A stretch of 64,000 nucleotides of DNA from Procambarus clarkii (lineage: Eukaryota; Arthropoda; Malacostraca; Decapoda; Cambaridae): positions 36,232,185 to 36,296,184 of the forward strand of contig NC_091188.1 in assembly GCF_040958095.1 (NCBI RefSeq), read 5' to 3'. A program made the position numbers and the translations under genes. The notes beneath the pieces were generated by a model, which was not told the origin of the DNA, did no database searches, and saw nothing but the letters and a program-made list of their open reading frames with translations. The stretch's first letter is position 1. Every line of letters starts with the position of its first letter. Shown one piece after another: positions 11,469-22,592 of this stretch.

Positions 11469-12719
11469 TGTTACCTATCATACGTTACGGCTCGTGACCC
11501 TACAACAGCCAACTTTAAAAAAGGTCTAGGGTTACTAAAAAACTGCCGTTCACAAGAGAGGGTCACCAGTATAACCCCTTAATAAGTAATGAGCACTTTG
11601 TTAAAATTTTCCTTTAGGACTGAAAAATTATACATATACTTATAATATATATATTGAATATAGTATAATATAAAAACACAGATGGTAAAGTTAACTTATA
11701 CAACAAACCAAAAGTATTGTCATCACACTTAATATATTATAATAAAATATGGCACAACAACAAGTAAACAGACTTATCTCCCACATATTATTCCTTCGAG
11801 TCCCTTGAAGCTACTGACTCTCGCTCTGTCACTACCCATAATCCTCTCCTCCTCTGCCTCATCCAGGATGAGGGATGGAAACTAAAGACTTTTTAATATT
11901 TAAAACTAATTGAACAACCACTTGTTCTCAAAACACATAAGAATGCAAATTACATATAATAGTTACTTGCAAAATATATAAGTTCAATGCCACCTGCTTA
12001 ATTATAGTAAACAAACAATTACATAAATTTAATAAAAGTGACATCTGGAACTCCCAAACTGAACAGGTCCAGCAATTCTAACTTCCCGAATCTAACAGGT
12101 ATTAGACGTGTGAAGAGCAACCGCGCTCCTGTCCCCACTGATGCTGCCACACCACACGATAATTTACAAAAATATAATGTGTGTACATATATGATGAAAT
12201 GGAACAAAAGTTTATTTTAAATTTATATACGTATTCAGCTAGGAGTACGTAACACTTCCACCTCCAAGAAAAAAAATGCAATAGATTGAAGATCAATGGC
12301 ATTTTTTCAAAGTAAAACGTATGACACTTGAGATTTATGGTATTAATTACACCAAACATGTAAAAGTAATAAGAACACATTTCTGGACAAAAATGAAAAC
12401 ACTCCAAATATAGTCTTACAGGAAACTCAGAAATTTCAGTCTTATGACTATGTTCTACATATGTGTCACTGGAGTATGCAAATTTATCTCTCCAGGGTAC
12501 TATCTCATTTATTTCACTTTGTTTCAGATCATATTTCACACGCCTATCTACAACATTATCATTATTAGCACGAATAGAATTGTCAATAAAGGTAGCTGCT
12601 TTCTCACAGTTATCACGGCAATTTATCTTTCTATCTGTTGCTACTGTTTCTCTAAGATCAGTCCCGTATTTCCATGTGCTTCCTTTTCCACATGGTGAAT
12701 TTTTCCAAGACAGGCTCCA
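11469..12719 (-). repeat. 3' LTR of the minus-strand gypsy-like element
   Basis: Begins TGGAGCCTG on the minus strand (12719) and ends GGTAACA (11469), giving TG...CA ends. It matches 16758-18008 over its whole length. Confidence 0.88.
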
Positions 12720-12981
12720 TTTTCCATTACTTCCCTTTTCTGGAGCTGAACTGCTTAATTGAAGCTGACTGGATGTTGAGTAGATTTGGGACTTCTCCTG
12801 GGTGTGCTCTGACACAGACATCTGCTCTTCATCACTCTTGATCCTCTGTGGAACACATACTCTCGCCCAATGGATACTAAAATTAGAGAAATTAGCATTA
12901 AACCTCACAATTATGTATATAACTTTCCCATTCATAGAACCTTCCGAAACACAAGACACCGACTTAGCAAACCTTTGACCT

Positions 12982-13437
12982 TCAAACCAAGATAAGTGCA
13001 AAGACTACCTGATCGAACTGACTCAGATGATCCATAAGGAACACAGAAATCAATTGCCTCATAACTCTGTCATAACGATCAGTGAAAGAAAACAGGCATA
13101 TGCCTAGGCACCAAATCTCAATCATAACTCTCAAGACAAGTTCACACCTCCTGATGGTGAACTTGAACACAACACACACTTTCATCAACCGTCTAGTCTG
13201 CCAGAAGACTAAATAAAACATGCCGAAAACTTTACAACCCTCACCATCACTTCCCAAGTGATTTACGTCTGATGACAACCAATCAACCAAGAGGTTTAAG
13301 GGTCTTAACATCTTGAAGATGCACAGCAGATTACCTGAGAAACGCCCAAGGACAATCTGAAACCCTTCACAATGATTAACACTAGGTAGGATAACCTGAT
13401 CCCCCAACTTGAAATACACACCTGGAGCCTCAAACAT
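12982..13437 (-). CDS. C-terminal frame of the gypsy-like element
   Basis: 151 residues from a Met at 13437, in register with 13528-15294 beyond its TAG. It begins MFEAPGVYFKLGDQVILP, which recalls the 'GDxVxLP' segment near the integrase C terminus of gypsy pol proteins, and has FKMLRPL where such proteins often have a 'HINMLKPY'-type motif. The resemblance is weak. Mostly hydrophobic after that. It may be a residual pol end or non-coding. Confidence 0.35.
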   Translation of the reverse strand: MFEAPGVYFKLGDQVILPSVNHCEGFQIVLGRFSGNLLCIFKMLRPLNLLVDWLSSDVNHLGSDGEGCKVFGMFYLVFWQTRRLMKVCVVFKFTIRRCELVLRVMIEIWCLGICLFSFTDRYDRVMRQLISVFLMDHLSQFDQVVFALILV

Positions 13438-13471
13438 CTGCTCCCCAGTATGATTTAATCCTTCACCGACA

Positions 13472-13544
13472 ATATGACTCTGAAAGTCAACTCCAATATG
13501 ACTCTGAAAGTCAACTCCAATATGACTCTAAAAGTCAACACCAC
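13472..13544. repeat. Three 25-bp direct repeats
   Basis: ATATGACTCTGAAAGTCAAC occurs three times, the third copy with TCTAAAAG. On the minus strand each unit codes for VDFQSHIG-type residues. The single base change in the third copy turns CAG into the TAG that ends the 13528-15294 frame. Confidence 0.9.
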
Positions 13545-15294
13545 ACTTGAGTGGAACATACACTTTTATCACTCGTGCATCAAAATTAACTGGGTCTGAA
13601 TATAGAGACACTGCTCTAGTATAACTCACCACTTCCTCAGAACTACTGGTTGCACAACCTACTTGAGTAAACTCTCTCTGCTCAACCACAAGGCTTGACA
13701 AAGATGTCCCACAGTCCATTACTTCACAAGAAAATGGCTCCTGCAGAATAAAAGTAGATTTCAACATCCTACACACACTCTGACTCAATGTACCCTTTGA
13801 GAAATACTTACTCCACATGGAATAAGAATCACAACTCCGCAACTTAGATCCACATGATACTTTACCACTCTCAATGATTTTACCAAAATTTCCTCCCATG
13901 ACTTCTGGAGCTGCTCGGAGTACTGTCTGCTCACAATCAATAATATCACTACCAAGCTGGGTCACATCCTCACAGACAACTGAAGAGGGAGGCTCAATGG
14001 GTCTCCATCTACTCAACAGAAGCTGATCCTCTGGCTGCTTTCCCACACTCTCCAGAACTGGATCTACAGTACAGACTGTCTCCTTGCTTCTCTCTGAAAT
14101 CTTAGGGTCAGTTCTACTCAATACACTTAAATTAAGGGAATCTGAAACGAGCGGGCAAGTACCAGGTAGTTTTACCTCCTCCCCTATTATATCACCTTGA
14201 CTAGGGTGAGGCGGGGCCTCTACAACGGACTTACTCTCGACAACTGATTCTAAACTTGGAGTGAGCGGGAATACTTCTGCCAACCCGACATCTTGTCCTA
14301 AACCATTCACTTGGCTGGAATACAGAGTCGTGGCTTTTAAGTTTCTCTCAACTCCTGGCACAACGTTCGTAGTGAGCGGGCAAGACAATGGTACATGGAC
14401 ATCCTTTCCCAATTTATTGGAATAAAACAGAGTCATAGTACCAGGCTTACTCTCAACAACTAGGTTGGCCACACAGGAATCTGGAACAACCACATCCCAC
14501 TTCTCCACTGAAGGAGTACTGGTTACTGGAACAAATGCTTGAGTAACAACATTAGAACTGACAACTGGATTTATAATAGTACTGATATCAGCACAGGTAG
14601 AATGGACAAAACCATCTACTACAACAAGTTGTTCATTCATGGAACTAATTTCAGCACAGGCAGAATAAACATGGTCTGCAACTGGCTGTTTACACAAACG
14701 GGGATCAATCTCACCCATAACATGATTTATGGCCACATCATTACCCAATATAACATCCACACCTGGGATGGGCAACTGTGTACTAACACCCACAGTGCAT
14801 AAACTTGGTGTAATGGTGGATCTGAAATTAATGTCTATTAGAGGTACAGTTTTACATCCTGCAACACTCTGAGGAACAACAAACTTTCCTGTCTCTCTCT
14901 TTTCAACATCAGAAAGAATACTGGATGAAATTATGGTTTGGGAAGCACCTGTAACACGAAGAATAACCACTGGCTTCCACTTCCCATTAATACACAAAAC
15001 TTCACCTGAAGACATATATGGTGAATACTGTTTCACCCAATTGGGGTTTACAGATACATGTTTATTAGTAAATTTATTTTGCACACCTCTACAATAAATG
15101 AGACCAGTTGGTCGTAACTCAGGGTGCAATATAAAACAGGAATTAATTCCATGGCCTTTTCTCTTACAATGGGAACAGGACCTTACAGTGGACACACTGG
15201 TAGAACCAACCGTAGGTTTAGAAATAACCTTATTATTATTTGACATTCCTGACAATGAAGTTGCAGGGTTAGGTTTTGTAAGAGAAGAGCTCAT
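13528..15294 (-). CDS. Zinc knuckle and aspartic protease-like region
   Basis: 588 residues in frame with the gag ORF. Near residue 39 is a variant zinc knuckle (CSHCKRKGHGINSC, CX2CX4HX4C), then a retropepsin-like domain (residues about 100-190: WKPVVILRVTGASQTII, and later GVDVILGNDVAINH). The expected D-T/S-G active-site motif reads VTG, so the catalytic Asp is replaced and the protease should be inactive. The remaining 380 residues are Ser/Val/Thr-rich with PLTSP-like and GxDVxxP repeats (for example LGKDVHVPLSCPLTTN, LGQDVGLAEVFPLTP) and match nothing I know. No polymerase motif follows. The stop at 13528 lies in a 25-bp tandem triplication where sister units read CAG, and the frame then continues to 12982. 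Confidence 0.78.
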   Translation of the reverse strand: MSSSLTKPNPATSLSGMSNNNKVISKPTVGSTSVSTVRSCSHCKRKGHGINSCFILHPELRPTGLIYCRGVQNKFTNKHVSVNPNWVKQYSPYMSSGEVLCINGKWKPVVILRVTGASQTIISSSILSDVEKRETGKFVVPQSVAGCKTVPLIDINFRSTITPSLCTVGVSTQLPIPGVDVILGNDVAINHVMGEIDPRLCKQPVADHVYSACAEISSMNEQLVVVDGFVHSTCADISTIINPVVSSNVVTQAFVPVTSTPSVEKWDVVVPDSCVANLVVESKPGTMTLFYSNKLGKDVHVPLSCPLTTNVVPGVERNLKATTLYSSQVNGLGQDVGLAEVFPLTPSLESVVESKSVVEAPPHPSQGDIIGEEVKLPGTCPLVSDSLNLSVLSRTDPKISERSKETVCTVDPVLESVGKQPEDQLLLSRWRPIEPPSSVVCEDVTQLGSDIIDCEQTVLRAAPEVMGGNFGKIIESGKVSCGSKLRSCDSYSMWSKYFSKGTLSQSVCRMLKSTFILQEPFSCEVMDCGTSLSSLVVEQREFTQVGCATSSSEEVVSYTRAVSLYSDPVNFDARVIKVYVPLKCGVDF

Positions 15295-15378
15295 GGGAGT
15301 AACTGAGGCACTAGGACTGGATGGATTCTGATAAGGATTTTGGTGAGCATTATAATTTACTGTACGACTAGACTTAGG

Positions 15379-16458
15379 TCAAGTGGCCGTAAACTGGGCC
15401 TTAGTCAACAACTCATGCTCATCCGCGAGCTTTGACAGCTCATAAATGTCTGTTACATTCGTTTTTTCTGCCATAAAAGTAGACAACTTGTCTGGGAGAC
15501 ATGACAATACTTCTTCCATGATAAGGAGATTCTTTAGAGCATCAAACTCAGTTACTGAAAGTGACTTTAACCATCTGTTGCAAAAATTCGTCTTCTGGCG
15601 AGTAAAATCTGCTATTGTCTGATCACTTACCCTCCTTAGGTTCCGAAACTTCTGCCTGTGTGCCTCTGGATTTAATTGATACGCATTTAAGATGCTTTTC
15701 TTTACAAATTCGTAATCAAAGCTATGAGCGTCAGGTAGGGATGTAAAAACCTCCTGACTACGCCCCTTAAATTGAGACTGCATAATGGCTACCCACTGAT
15801 CCCTTGGCCAGTTCATACTGATGGCAATTTTATAAAAATGTGCAAAGAAAACCTCAGGATCCTCCTCATTGAACTTGGGTAGCTCTATATACTTATTCAT
15901 CCTGATGGGATTATTATCACTATTTGTTGAAACATTACTAGTATTTCCATGCCCAGCTGCCATACACTGTGTTTCAAGCTTGAAGTTAGTCTCAGCCATT
16001 TGTTGTTGAATCTCTAATTGCCTAGTTTGTTCCTCGGCTTGTTGCTTCTTTGTGGCTTCTAGTTGCAACTCAATTAAACATCTTCTATTTTGTGCCTCAA
16101 GTTCTAAACGCCTAGTCTCAAGCTCCCTCTGCTGAGTTTCAACCTCTAACTTTTTCTGTTCCTTTTGAGCATCAAGCTTAGCATATGCTATTTGCGCTTC
16201 TAACTCAAGACGCTTTAACGCCATTTGCTCACTCGTCTCTTCTCTTAACTCCTCTAGAATTTCTTCCTCTAACTCTCCATTCTCAACAAAATGCGTCACA
16301 ATGACTTTCAATATTTGGGCTTTAACCATTCTATTGTTGGCGGTCAAATCCAAATGATTTGCCATTTGTATTAACTCAGTCTTTTTTAGGCTCTGAATCC
16401 CTTCAAAGTCTGGGTGAGCCAACAACGACACAACTTTCTCCTCCATCGTTACTAACAC
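15379..16458 (-). CDS. gag: Gag protein of the gypsy-like element
   Basis: Capsid precursor of 359 residues that would package element RNA into particles. Order: an N-terminal SAP-like helix pair (residues about 20-50, KKTELIQMANHLDL), a long charged coiled coil (about 65-160, rich in ELEAQ, QRELETRRLELE), then a retrotransposon gag/SCAN-like helical domain (about 190-340: YIELPKF, DPEVFFAHFYKIA, WPRDQWVAIMQ, AYQLNPEAHRQKFR, LIMEEVLSCLP). The frame ends with TGA at 15379, and the same frame continues in register into the protease ORF (start codon at 15294). The stop may be a CGA-to-TGA nonsense mutation or a readthrough codon of the kind used between gag and pol in some retroelements. It is paralogous to the gag at 32532. 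Confidence 0.88.
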   Translation of the reverse strand: MLVTMEEKVVSLLAHPDFEGIQSLKKTELIQMANHLDLTANNRMVKAQILKVIVTHFVENGELEEEILEELREETSEQMALKRLELEAQIAYAKLDAQKEQKKLEVETQQRELETRRLELEAQNRRCLIELQLEATKKQQAEEQTRQLEIQQQMAETNFKLETQCMAAGHGNTSNVSTNSDNNPIRMNKYIELPKFNEEDPEVFFAHFYKIAISMNWPRDQWVAIMQSQFKGRSQEVFTSLPDAHSFDYEFVKKSILNAYQLNPEAHRQKFRNLRRVSDQTIADFTRQKTNFCNRWLKSLSVTEFDALKNLLIMEEVLSCLPDKLSTFMAEKTNVTDIYELSKLADEHELLTKAQFTAT

Positions 16459-16732
16459 TTGGCACTTAATTCACAACAATAACTAAAACAATGGCACTGC
16501 ACTACTCTTCACTGTAAAATTGTCACCACACTGAAAATTCGCTTGGCCTCACTGCACAAACAAATATATAGGATGACTTACCTCAAAATCGTGAAACGTT
16601 GTTACTTGACACACAGGAAGGCTTGCTTGGCACATGGAATAGTTCTTAAGAAACACACAGACACTTGACACACTGGTACCTAGGAAGGCAAGGTTAGATT
16701 AGCACAGTTAAGTTTAAGTGGGAACAATATTT

Positions 16733-16749
16733 CCTGGCACAGGCCCCCA
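16733..16749 (-). other. Candidate primer-binding site
   Basis: Minus strand TGGGGGCCTGTGCCAGG, eight bases inside the 5' LTR. It resembles TGGGGGCCTGTCCGGGA of the plus-strand elements at 32400 and 37470. Similar TGGGGGC... sites in retroviruses pair with the 3' end of tRNA-Pro; the tRNA used here was not established. Confidence 0.6.
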
Positions 16750-16757
16750 TAACTCTT

Positions 16758-18008
16758 TGTTACCTATCGTACGTTACGGCTCGTGACCCTACAACAGCCA
16801 ACTTTAAAAAAGGTCTAGGGTTACTAAAAAACTGCTGTTCACAAGAGCGGGTCACCAGTATAACCCCTTAATAAGTAATGAGCACTTTGTTAAAATTTTC
16901 CTTTAGGACTGAAAAATTATACATATACTTATAATATATATATTGAATATAGTATAATATAAAAACACAGATGGTAAAGTTAACTTATACAACAAACCAA
17001 AAGTATTGTCATCACACTTAATATATTATAATAAAATATGGCACAACAACAAGTAAACAGACTTATCTCCCACATATTATTCCTTCGAGTCCCTTGAAGC
17101 TACTGACTCTCGCTCTGTCACTACCCATAATCCTCTCCTCCTCTGCCTCATCCAGGATGAGGGATGGAAACTAAAGACTTTTTAATATTTAAAACTAATT
17201 GAACAACCACTTGTTCTCAAAACACATAAGAATGCAAATTACATATAATAGTTACTTGCAAAATATATAAGTTCAATGCCACCTGCTTAATTACAGTAAA
17301 TAAACAATTACATAAACTTAATAAAAGTGACATCTGGAACTCCCAAACTGAACAGGTCCAGCAATTCTAACTTCCCGAATCTAACAGGTATTAGACGTGT
17401 GAAGAGCAACCGCGCTCCTGTCCCCACTGATGCTGCCACACCACACGATAATTTACAAAAATATAATGTGTGTACATATATGATGAAATGGAACAAAAGT
17501 TTATTTTAAATTTATATACGTATTCAGCTAGGAGTACGTAACACTTCCACCTCCAAGAAAAAAAATGCAATAGATTGAAGATCAATGGCATTTTTTCAAA
17601 GTAAAACGTATGACACTTGAGATTTATGGTATTAATTACACCAAACATGTAAAAGTAATAAGAACACATTTCTGGACAAAAATGAAAACACTCCAAATAT
17701 AGTCTTACAGGAAACTCAGAAATTTCAGTCTTATGACTATGTTCTACATATGTGTCACTGGAGTATGCAAATTTATCTCTCCAGGGTACTATCTCATTTA
17801 TTTCACTTTGTTTCAGATCATATTTCACACGCCTATCTACAACATTATCATTGTTAGCACGAATAGAATTGTCAATAAAGGTAGCTGCTTTCTCACAGTT
17901 ATCACGGCAATTTATCTTTCTATCTGTTGCTACTATTTCTCTAAGATCAGTCCCGTATTTCCATGTGCTTCCTTTTCCACATGGTGGATTTTTCCAAGAC
18001 AGGCTCCA
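16758..18008 (-). repeat. 5' LTR of the minus-strand gypsy-like element
   Basis: Right-hand copy of the 1251-bp repeat. The primer-binding-like site follows it on the minus strand. An open frame enters from host sequence at 18029 and runs through the LTR to 17391; the equivalent frame in the other LTR is 12102-13001. Confidence 0.87.
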
Positions 18009-19763
18009 TTTTTCACGGCTTGAGAGCACAAGAATATTCTGACTTCAATGGCTGGATGAAGCCCAGACATCGACTCGGGTAGAGGGCGCTGAGGTGCAAT
18101 GTGCAGTCTGCGAGTCACCAATCAGGAGCAGGCAGGCTGGGAAGGGTAGTTGGCTGGTTGATGACGAGCCGGCGTGGAGGGAGTGGAGAAGGTGGTGAGT
18201 CTTGGGTACGTTTTGCCTCCTGGTCAAAACGTTTTGTGCTACTGGTAGACGTATCTTGAAGGTAGCATCTTATTCTTGTATAATATACGTAACTTCATGT
18301 AGAGAAGAGCCGGCTCAATCTCTCTTGAAAGAGATTATCGTCACACAAGTCATACCGGTAACTTAATATGTTAATGTGCTTTTACTATTGTTAAACATTT
18401 AAATATCCCAAACAGGTAATTGTGAAGGAAGAGACTGAAGCAGACAGTTGGCTCCCAACATAATGTTTAACCCCGTTGTACACCAACCTTGCAGGCCTCC
18501 AGATAGCTGCTATTACGTGGTACTCTGAGGCACAGGGCCACACCCTAATCTGATGCTACAATTACACAGCCTTAGCAGGTCAACTACAGTATCAGATAAG
18601 GCCTTTTTATGTTAAAATAGGGTAGTATAGTAGTAGATAAAGTAGTATACATAATTAAATTAACTATAAGTATTACAGTAGATTAGACCACCATGTGGGG
18701 TATGATTTATAATTTTCATATTAAAGACTAGGTAAACAATTTGTGGTTTATGAAGAATCCACTTCAAAAGTGGTTTAAGCTACAAATTGGTCCCTCCCCC
18801 CCACAACTGAATGTGACAAGTTCTAGCAGCTGAATTAGAATATACACAGTCCACTAACCAACCAACTAAGAACTAACTCAGTAGAAAAATAATATAATAT
18901 TAAAGTAAAAAAAAAATAAAGTAAATATTTAATATTAAAAAAAAGACAATAAAACCTGCTAGGATTTTCCCTCATACGTTATGGTCCTCAACAAACCGAA
19001 TAGAACATATAAAAATTAGTGCAATATTTACACTATTTACATCAACACTAATTATAGCAGGAAGACACTTGTATATTTGTGTAGCCTAATTTTCTCAGTC
19101 TCTGCTAACAGTGAACAGAACTTACAACAAGCACTATTATTGTTTCGAGGCCTGAATGAAAAGAACAATTGTGCTTTTTCATTACAAGAGGTTCATAAGA
19201 GGCTAATTTACCCATAAATGTACACACAAGGTGAAGAACCCACCAGGTGAAGTCCAAATAAAGAGAAGACGAGCAGAGAAAGATCTAACCTAGAAAGGGT
19301 GCGAGTGCAGGAGTCAACAGGAGTGAGTTCATCAGAATGTAAGAGACAGAAGAAGAGAGGACAAATGGTTCACGGCGGTGGCCCCAGGTGTTCATCAGAA
19401 TATCTCCCTAGCATTCAAACCGCTACGAGCCCAAATGGATTTAACACCCACAGGCGCAACAACAACAACAATCCAAAAAATTCTTTGTCTTATTAGAAGT
19501 GTTCATTTTTGTTCCCTGATCACGGAAAAAGAAATCGCAGGTGGCATATTTTAGCCGCAATAGGGTAAGGAAGTTTGGCAAAAAAGGGGCGATGACAGAG
19601 CCTTCGCCAGACGAGGTCTACTCCGCTCGAGCTGTCAGGTGGCAGTTGCCACAAATATATTATTACCTAATTAATTCAATGTCTGATTTTTTTTATTTTT
19701 TTTTTGCAGTAATATTATTCAATACAGTGAATTGTGATATATTTATATAATAAAATGTGTGAA
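18009..19763. other. Unassigned sequence between LTR elements
   Basis: About 1.75 kb with no supported gene. It is AT-rich after 18580. Short frames (for example 19299-19496) have no recognisable domain. No tandem structure stands out. It is the host or older repeat DNA into which the solo LTR 19764-21418 was inserted. Confidence 0.5.
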
Positions 19764-21418
19764 TATTATAGTTTGTGTGTTGGTGTTGTCGTCGTTGATC
19801 CTTCTTTACGGACAACCCAACCCACATCTCTTTAGAATGCTTATACCTCTCTAGGAGATCACACTAGGCGCTTCTGGCCCTTGGAGAGGGGCTCAACGTC
19901 ACACATTTAGGGGATGCGGCTCCAACACTTAGCCTCGTTGTCATGTGCACACACCCACTCGAGCTGCTGTGACTCCCCACTCTCTCCTTAGGTGATATGA
20001 TCTCAATCCCCCTTTTACTTATTAGTATTACCTTCTACCCTGTCCACAGCAGTGGTTCTTGGTTCTTTCTCTCTCTCTCTCTCTTGTACTATTTCATGGG
20101 AAGCCTCACTAGGACAAGGTAACATACCAGCAAATTTGAATACATTTACTGGACAGAGCACATACACAATACATACAGATATATAATAATGATGAATCCT
20201 ATACTCTATATTACAATCAGGTTGCTCTCCAACACCATCAGAACTCTATTATCAGTTTACCAAGTGGTATCCTATCTTCTGATTCACCACCTGATACTAT
20301 CAACCTCCTCAAGTAGATCAAGTCTACATACACCGTTGCACCATCAGCAAGAGAATATATATATGTATCTATAAATGTGTACAAAGAAAATCAGCATTTG
20401 AATGCAATAACATATCGGTATAAATGTTCATTGATACACAACAATGATCAATCGATCACTATCAGTCCTAGAACACATACATCTGTAGGTAATCCAGCTT
20501 ACGATTGTAACTCTAAACTTAGGTATAAAACACTCCTTGACATAAGAATGCCAACAATCACTCACCTCTCACTGCGTCTTGCACGCTAATGACAACCAAA
20601 CACTATCAACTCCTTACAAGTAATCCACCAGAATTTCCCTTCCACCTCTGGAAGTTCACTACCCTGATATCTTCAGGTTCTTCCGAGCTTCACTACCAGG
20701 ATCCTCTGCAGCTCCTCCACGCTGCTATCATGAAGTTTCCTTGAGCAACTACGGTGCTTCACCCTTCTGCTAGGGTCCTCCACAGCTCTCTTGGCTGCTA
20801 CACCATGAAGTTCCCTCGAGCAACTATGGTGCTTCGAGGTCTTCTGTTCCACTAACTTGGAGTCTCATCAACTACTCCTCCTGTGCTGGATTCGAAGTTC
20901 TCACCAACTTCTTACCCAAAGACAAACCACAGATTGTCTAGTCGAGGGCGCTCCTCCCTCTGACGAAGCTTGGTCAGGGCGCTGCCACGGCCCACGATAA
21001 TGAATCTGGGCGGTTTAATACTCTCCTCGTCGACCAGGACTTGAGACCACAACGTTCCCAGCTCGATTCTACAGCTGGCACGTCTGCACACTTCTCTTCG
21101 AGAAGTATCACTAGGGGTTCCCTTCTGACGGGAGCTCAACGGAGCGCGGCTTTCCCCCTGCAATGTCTGGCCTCAAGCGAGGTCAAAGCCCTCCAGAAGC
21201 GAGCCTTACGCCTCCAGCAAAATGTCCACATCTCCTAGCCAGTCATTTATCTGTTTTCTTCTTCACTGCCCATAATCTTAAATTGTTCATCATATCCAAC
21301 CAGCTATTTTACATATGTGTTATCACCTCTATATTTCTTAGACCTTCTGGTTAGGTCAGACTTGATAGAATAATTCTCAAAGGGGAGACTCGTTTTTCTG
21401 CTACCTGGGATCATAACA
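19764..21418 (-). mobile_element. Solo LTR, same family as the tandem provirus
   Basis: Reverse-complement copy of the 1.71-kb LTR at 30687-32396. Its minus-strand start TGTTATGATC lies at 21418 and its end TATAATA-type sequence at 19764. Five bases on either side are identical (GTGAA at 19759-19763 and 21419-21423), the expected 5-bp target-site duplication. The interior and second LTR are missing, so LTR-LTR recombination removed them. It is more diverged from the three LTRs than they are from one another. Confidence 0.93.
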
Positions 21419-21499
21419 GTGAACCATCGCTGTACTCAAAATTATGGTGTGCATATTAGTGATTCAAATATTATGTTCATAAAACAATAAACAGTTTTG

Positions 21500-21960
21500 C
21501 TGCTGTTACACTATACACACAGGTTATATATAAGTATTTGCATGTTTTGTTCATAACGAACCACTAAATTGGTCTTGTGAGTCAAAAAGACAACGAGGAG
21601 TGACCGCCACACACCAGTCTGCCACTCCCTCCCTCAACACCACCTCACTCGCCATCATTCTCCTCCCACAATACTGTTTATGCATTTATTCACTATACAC
21701 AGACGTTATACAAGTATTTACATGTTTTGTTCACCATAACTGTACATCTAAGCTTGTATGGTGAGTAAAGACACTCAGACATAGCTACTCTCACAGTCAG
21801 CTGGTGGCAGCCGCCCTCAAGGCCAGACGCAAATATTTCTCCTCCAACAATATTGTTTGTGGTGTTATTACGCTATATACACACATTTTATACAAGTATC
21901 TACCTGTTTTATTCGCCATACCTGTACAAATAAGCTAGTATGGTGCCCAAAGACCATAGT
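21500..21960 (+). repeat. Satellite of about 180 bp, three units
   Basis: ACTATACACA...TTATACAAGTATTTACATGT, then GTTCACCATA...CTAAGCTTGTATGGTGAG recurs at about 21507, 21691 and 21869 (spacings about 184 and 178), with C-rich spacers (CTCCCTCCCT, TTCTCCTCC). A further unit is at 26130 on the other side of LINE A. Confidence 0.78.
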
Positions 21961-22592
21961 GGCCACCAGTAAACAGCATGACTGGAATTTGCAATAGATC
22001 CACTGCTATTAAACATTGTTTTGTGCGCGATGTTAAAATAATAGCTAGGAAGACTGACTCTGGAAAAACTTATGTCATAACCACTGAAGCACACCTCACT
22101 TCTTTCCTGGATGACTGTGGGATATCAGCTGAATAACCAGAACATAATTTGTAGTCTCACATACAACCAAAGTGTACTTAAGCTCTGCCTTTCCTTTCCA
22201 AAGGTATTTATTTTTATTTTTATTTTTTTATAATTTTTTTTTGTTTGTCATCTTTGCCTGTTTTATACTCTTAATTATTTGTTCTTAGTTAATCCCCTTG
22301 TCACTAAACCTAGGGCTTTTTATTACCCTGTTAATTAACCATTACTAAGCTAATTATCTTCAAGATCATTTTTTTTTATGATTATTATTCTTATTATTAT
22401 TTTTTATTTTACATTTATATTGTCAGTCTCTACTGATTTTTTGTTTTTTTATTTTATGTAACTTCTGTGTCCTCCCTGGCTATCTATTGGATCTTTATTT
22501 TACTTCTAAATTGTTACTATTTTATTGTATTTGCTTTTATTCTTGTGTTTTGCTTGATCGTGTATCTTGTATCGTGATCCCTCTGCATCCCT

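Larger units (their letters stand above)
11469..18008 (-). mobile_element. Ty3/gypsy-like LTR element, gag-protease only
   Basis: Two 1251-bp direct repeats (offset exactly 5289) bound a 4.04-kb interior that reads, on the minus strand, gag, CCHC-like knuckle, protease and a C-terminal frame. No reverse transcriptase, RNase H or integrase motif was found in the interior. A primer-binding-like GGGGGCCTGTGCC sits at 16733-16749. The LTRs differ at only about nine places by eye, so the insertion is fairly recent. No target-site duplication was found: the flanks are CAGAC on the left and TTTTT on the right. The outer edge of the right LTR may be imprecise or the element rearranged. Confidence 0.88.

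Noticed and set aside
11464..18013. Target-site duplication for the minus-strand gypsy-like element
   Set aside because: Flanking pentamers CAGAC and TTTTT do not match; no alternative edge gave a convincing pair.
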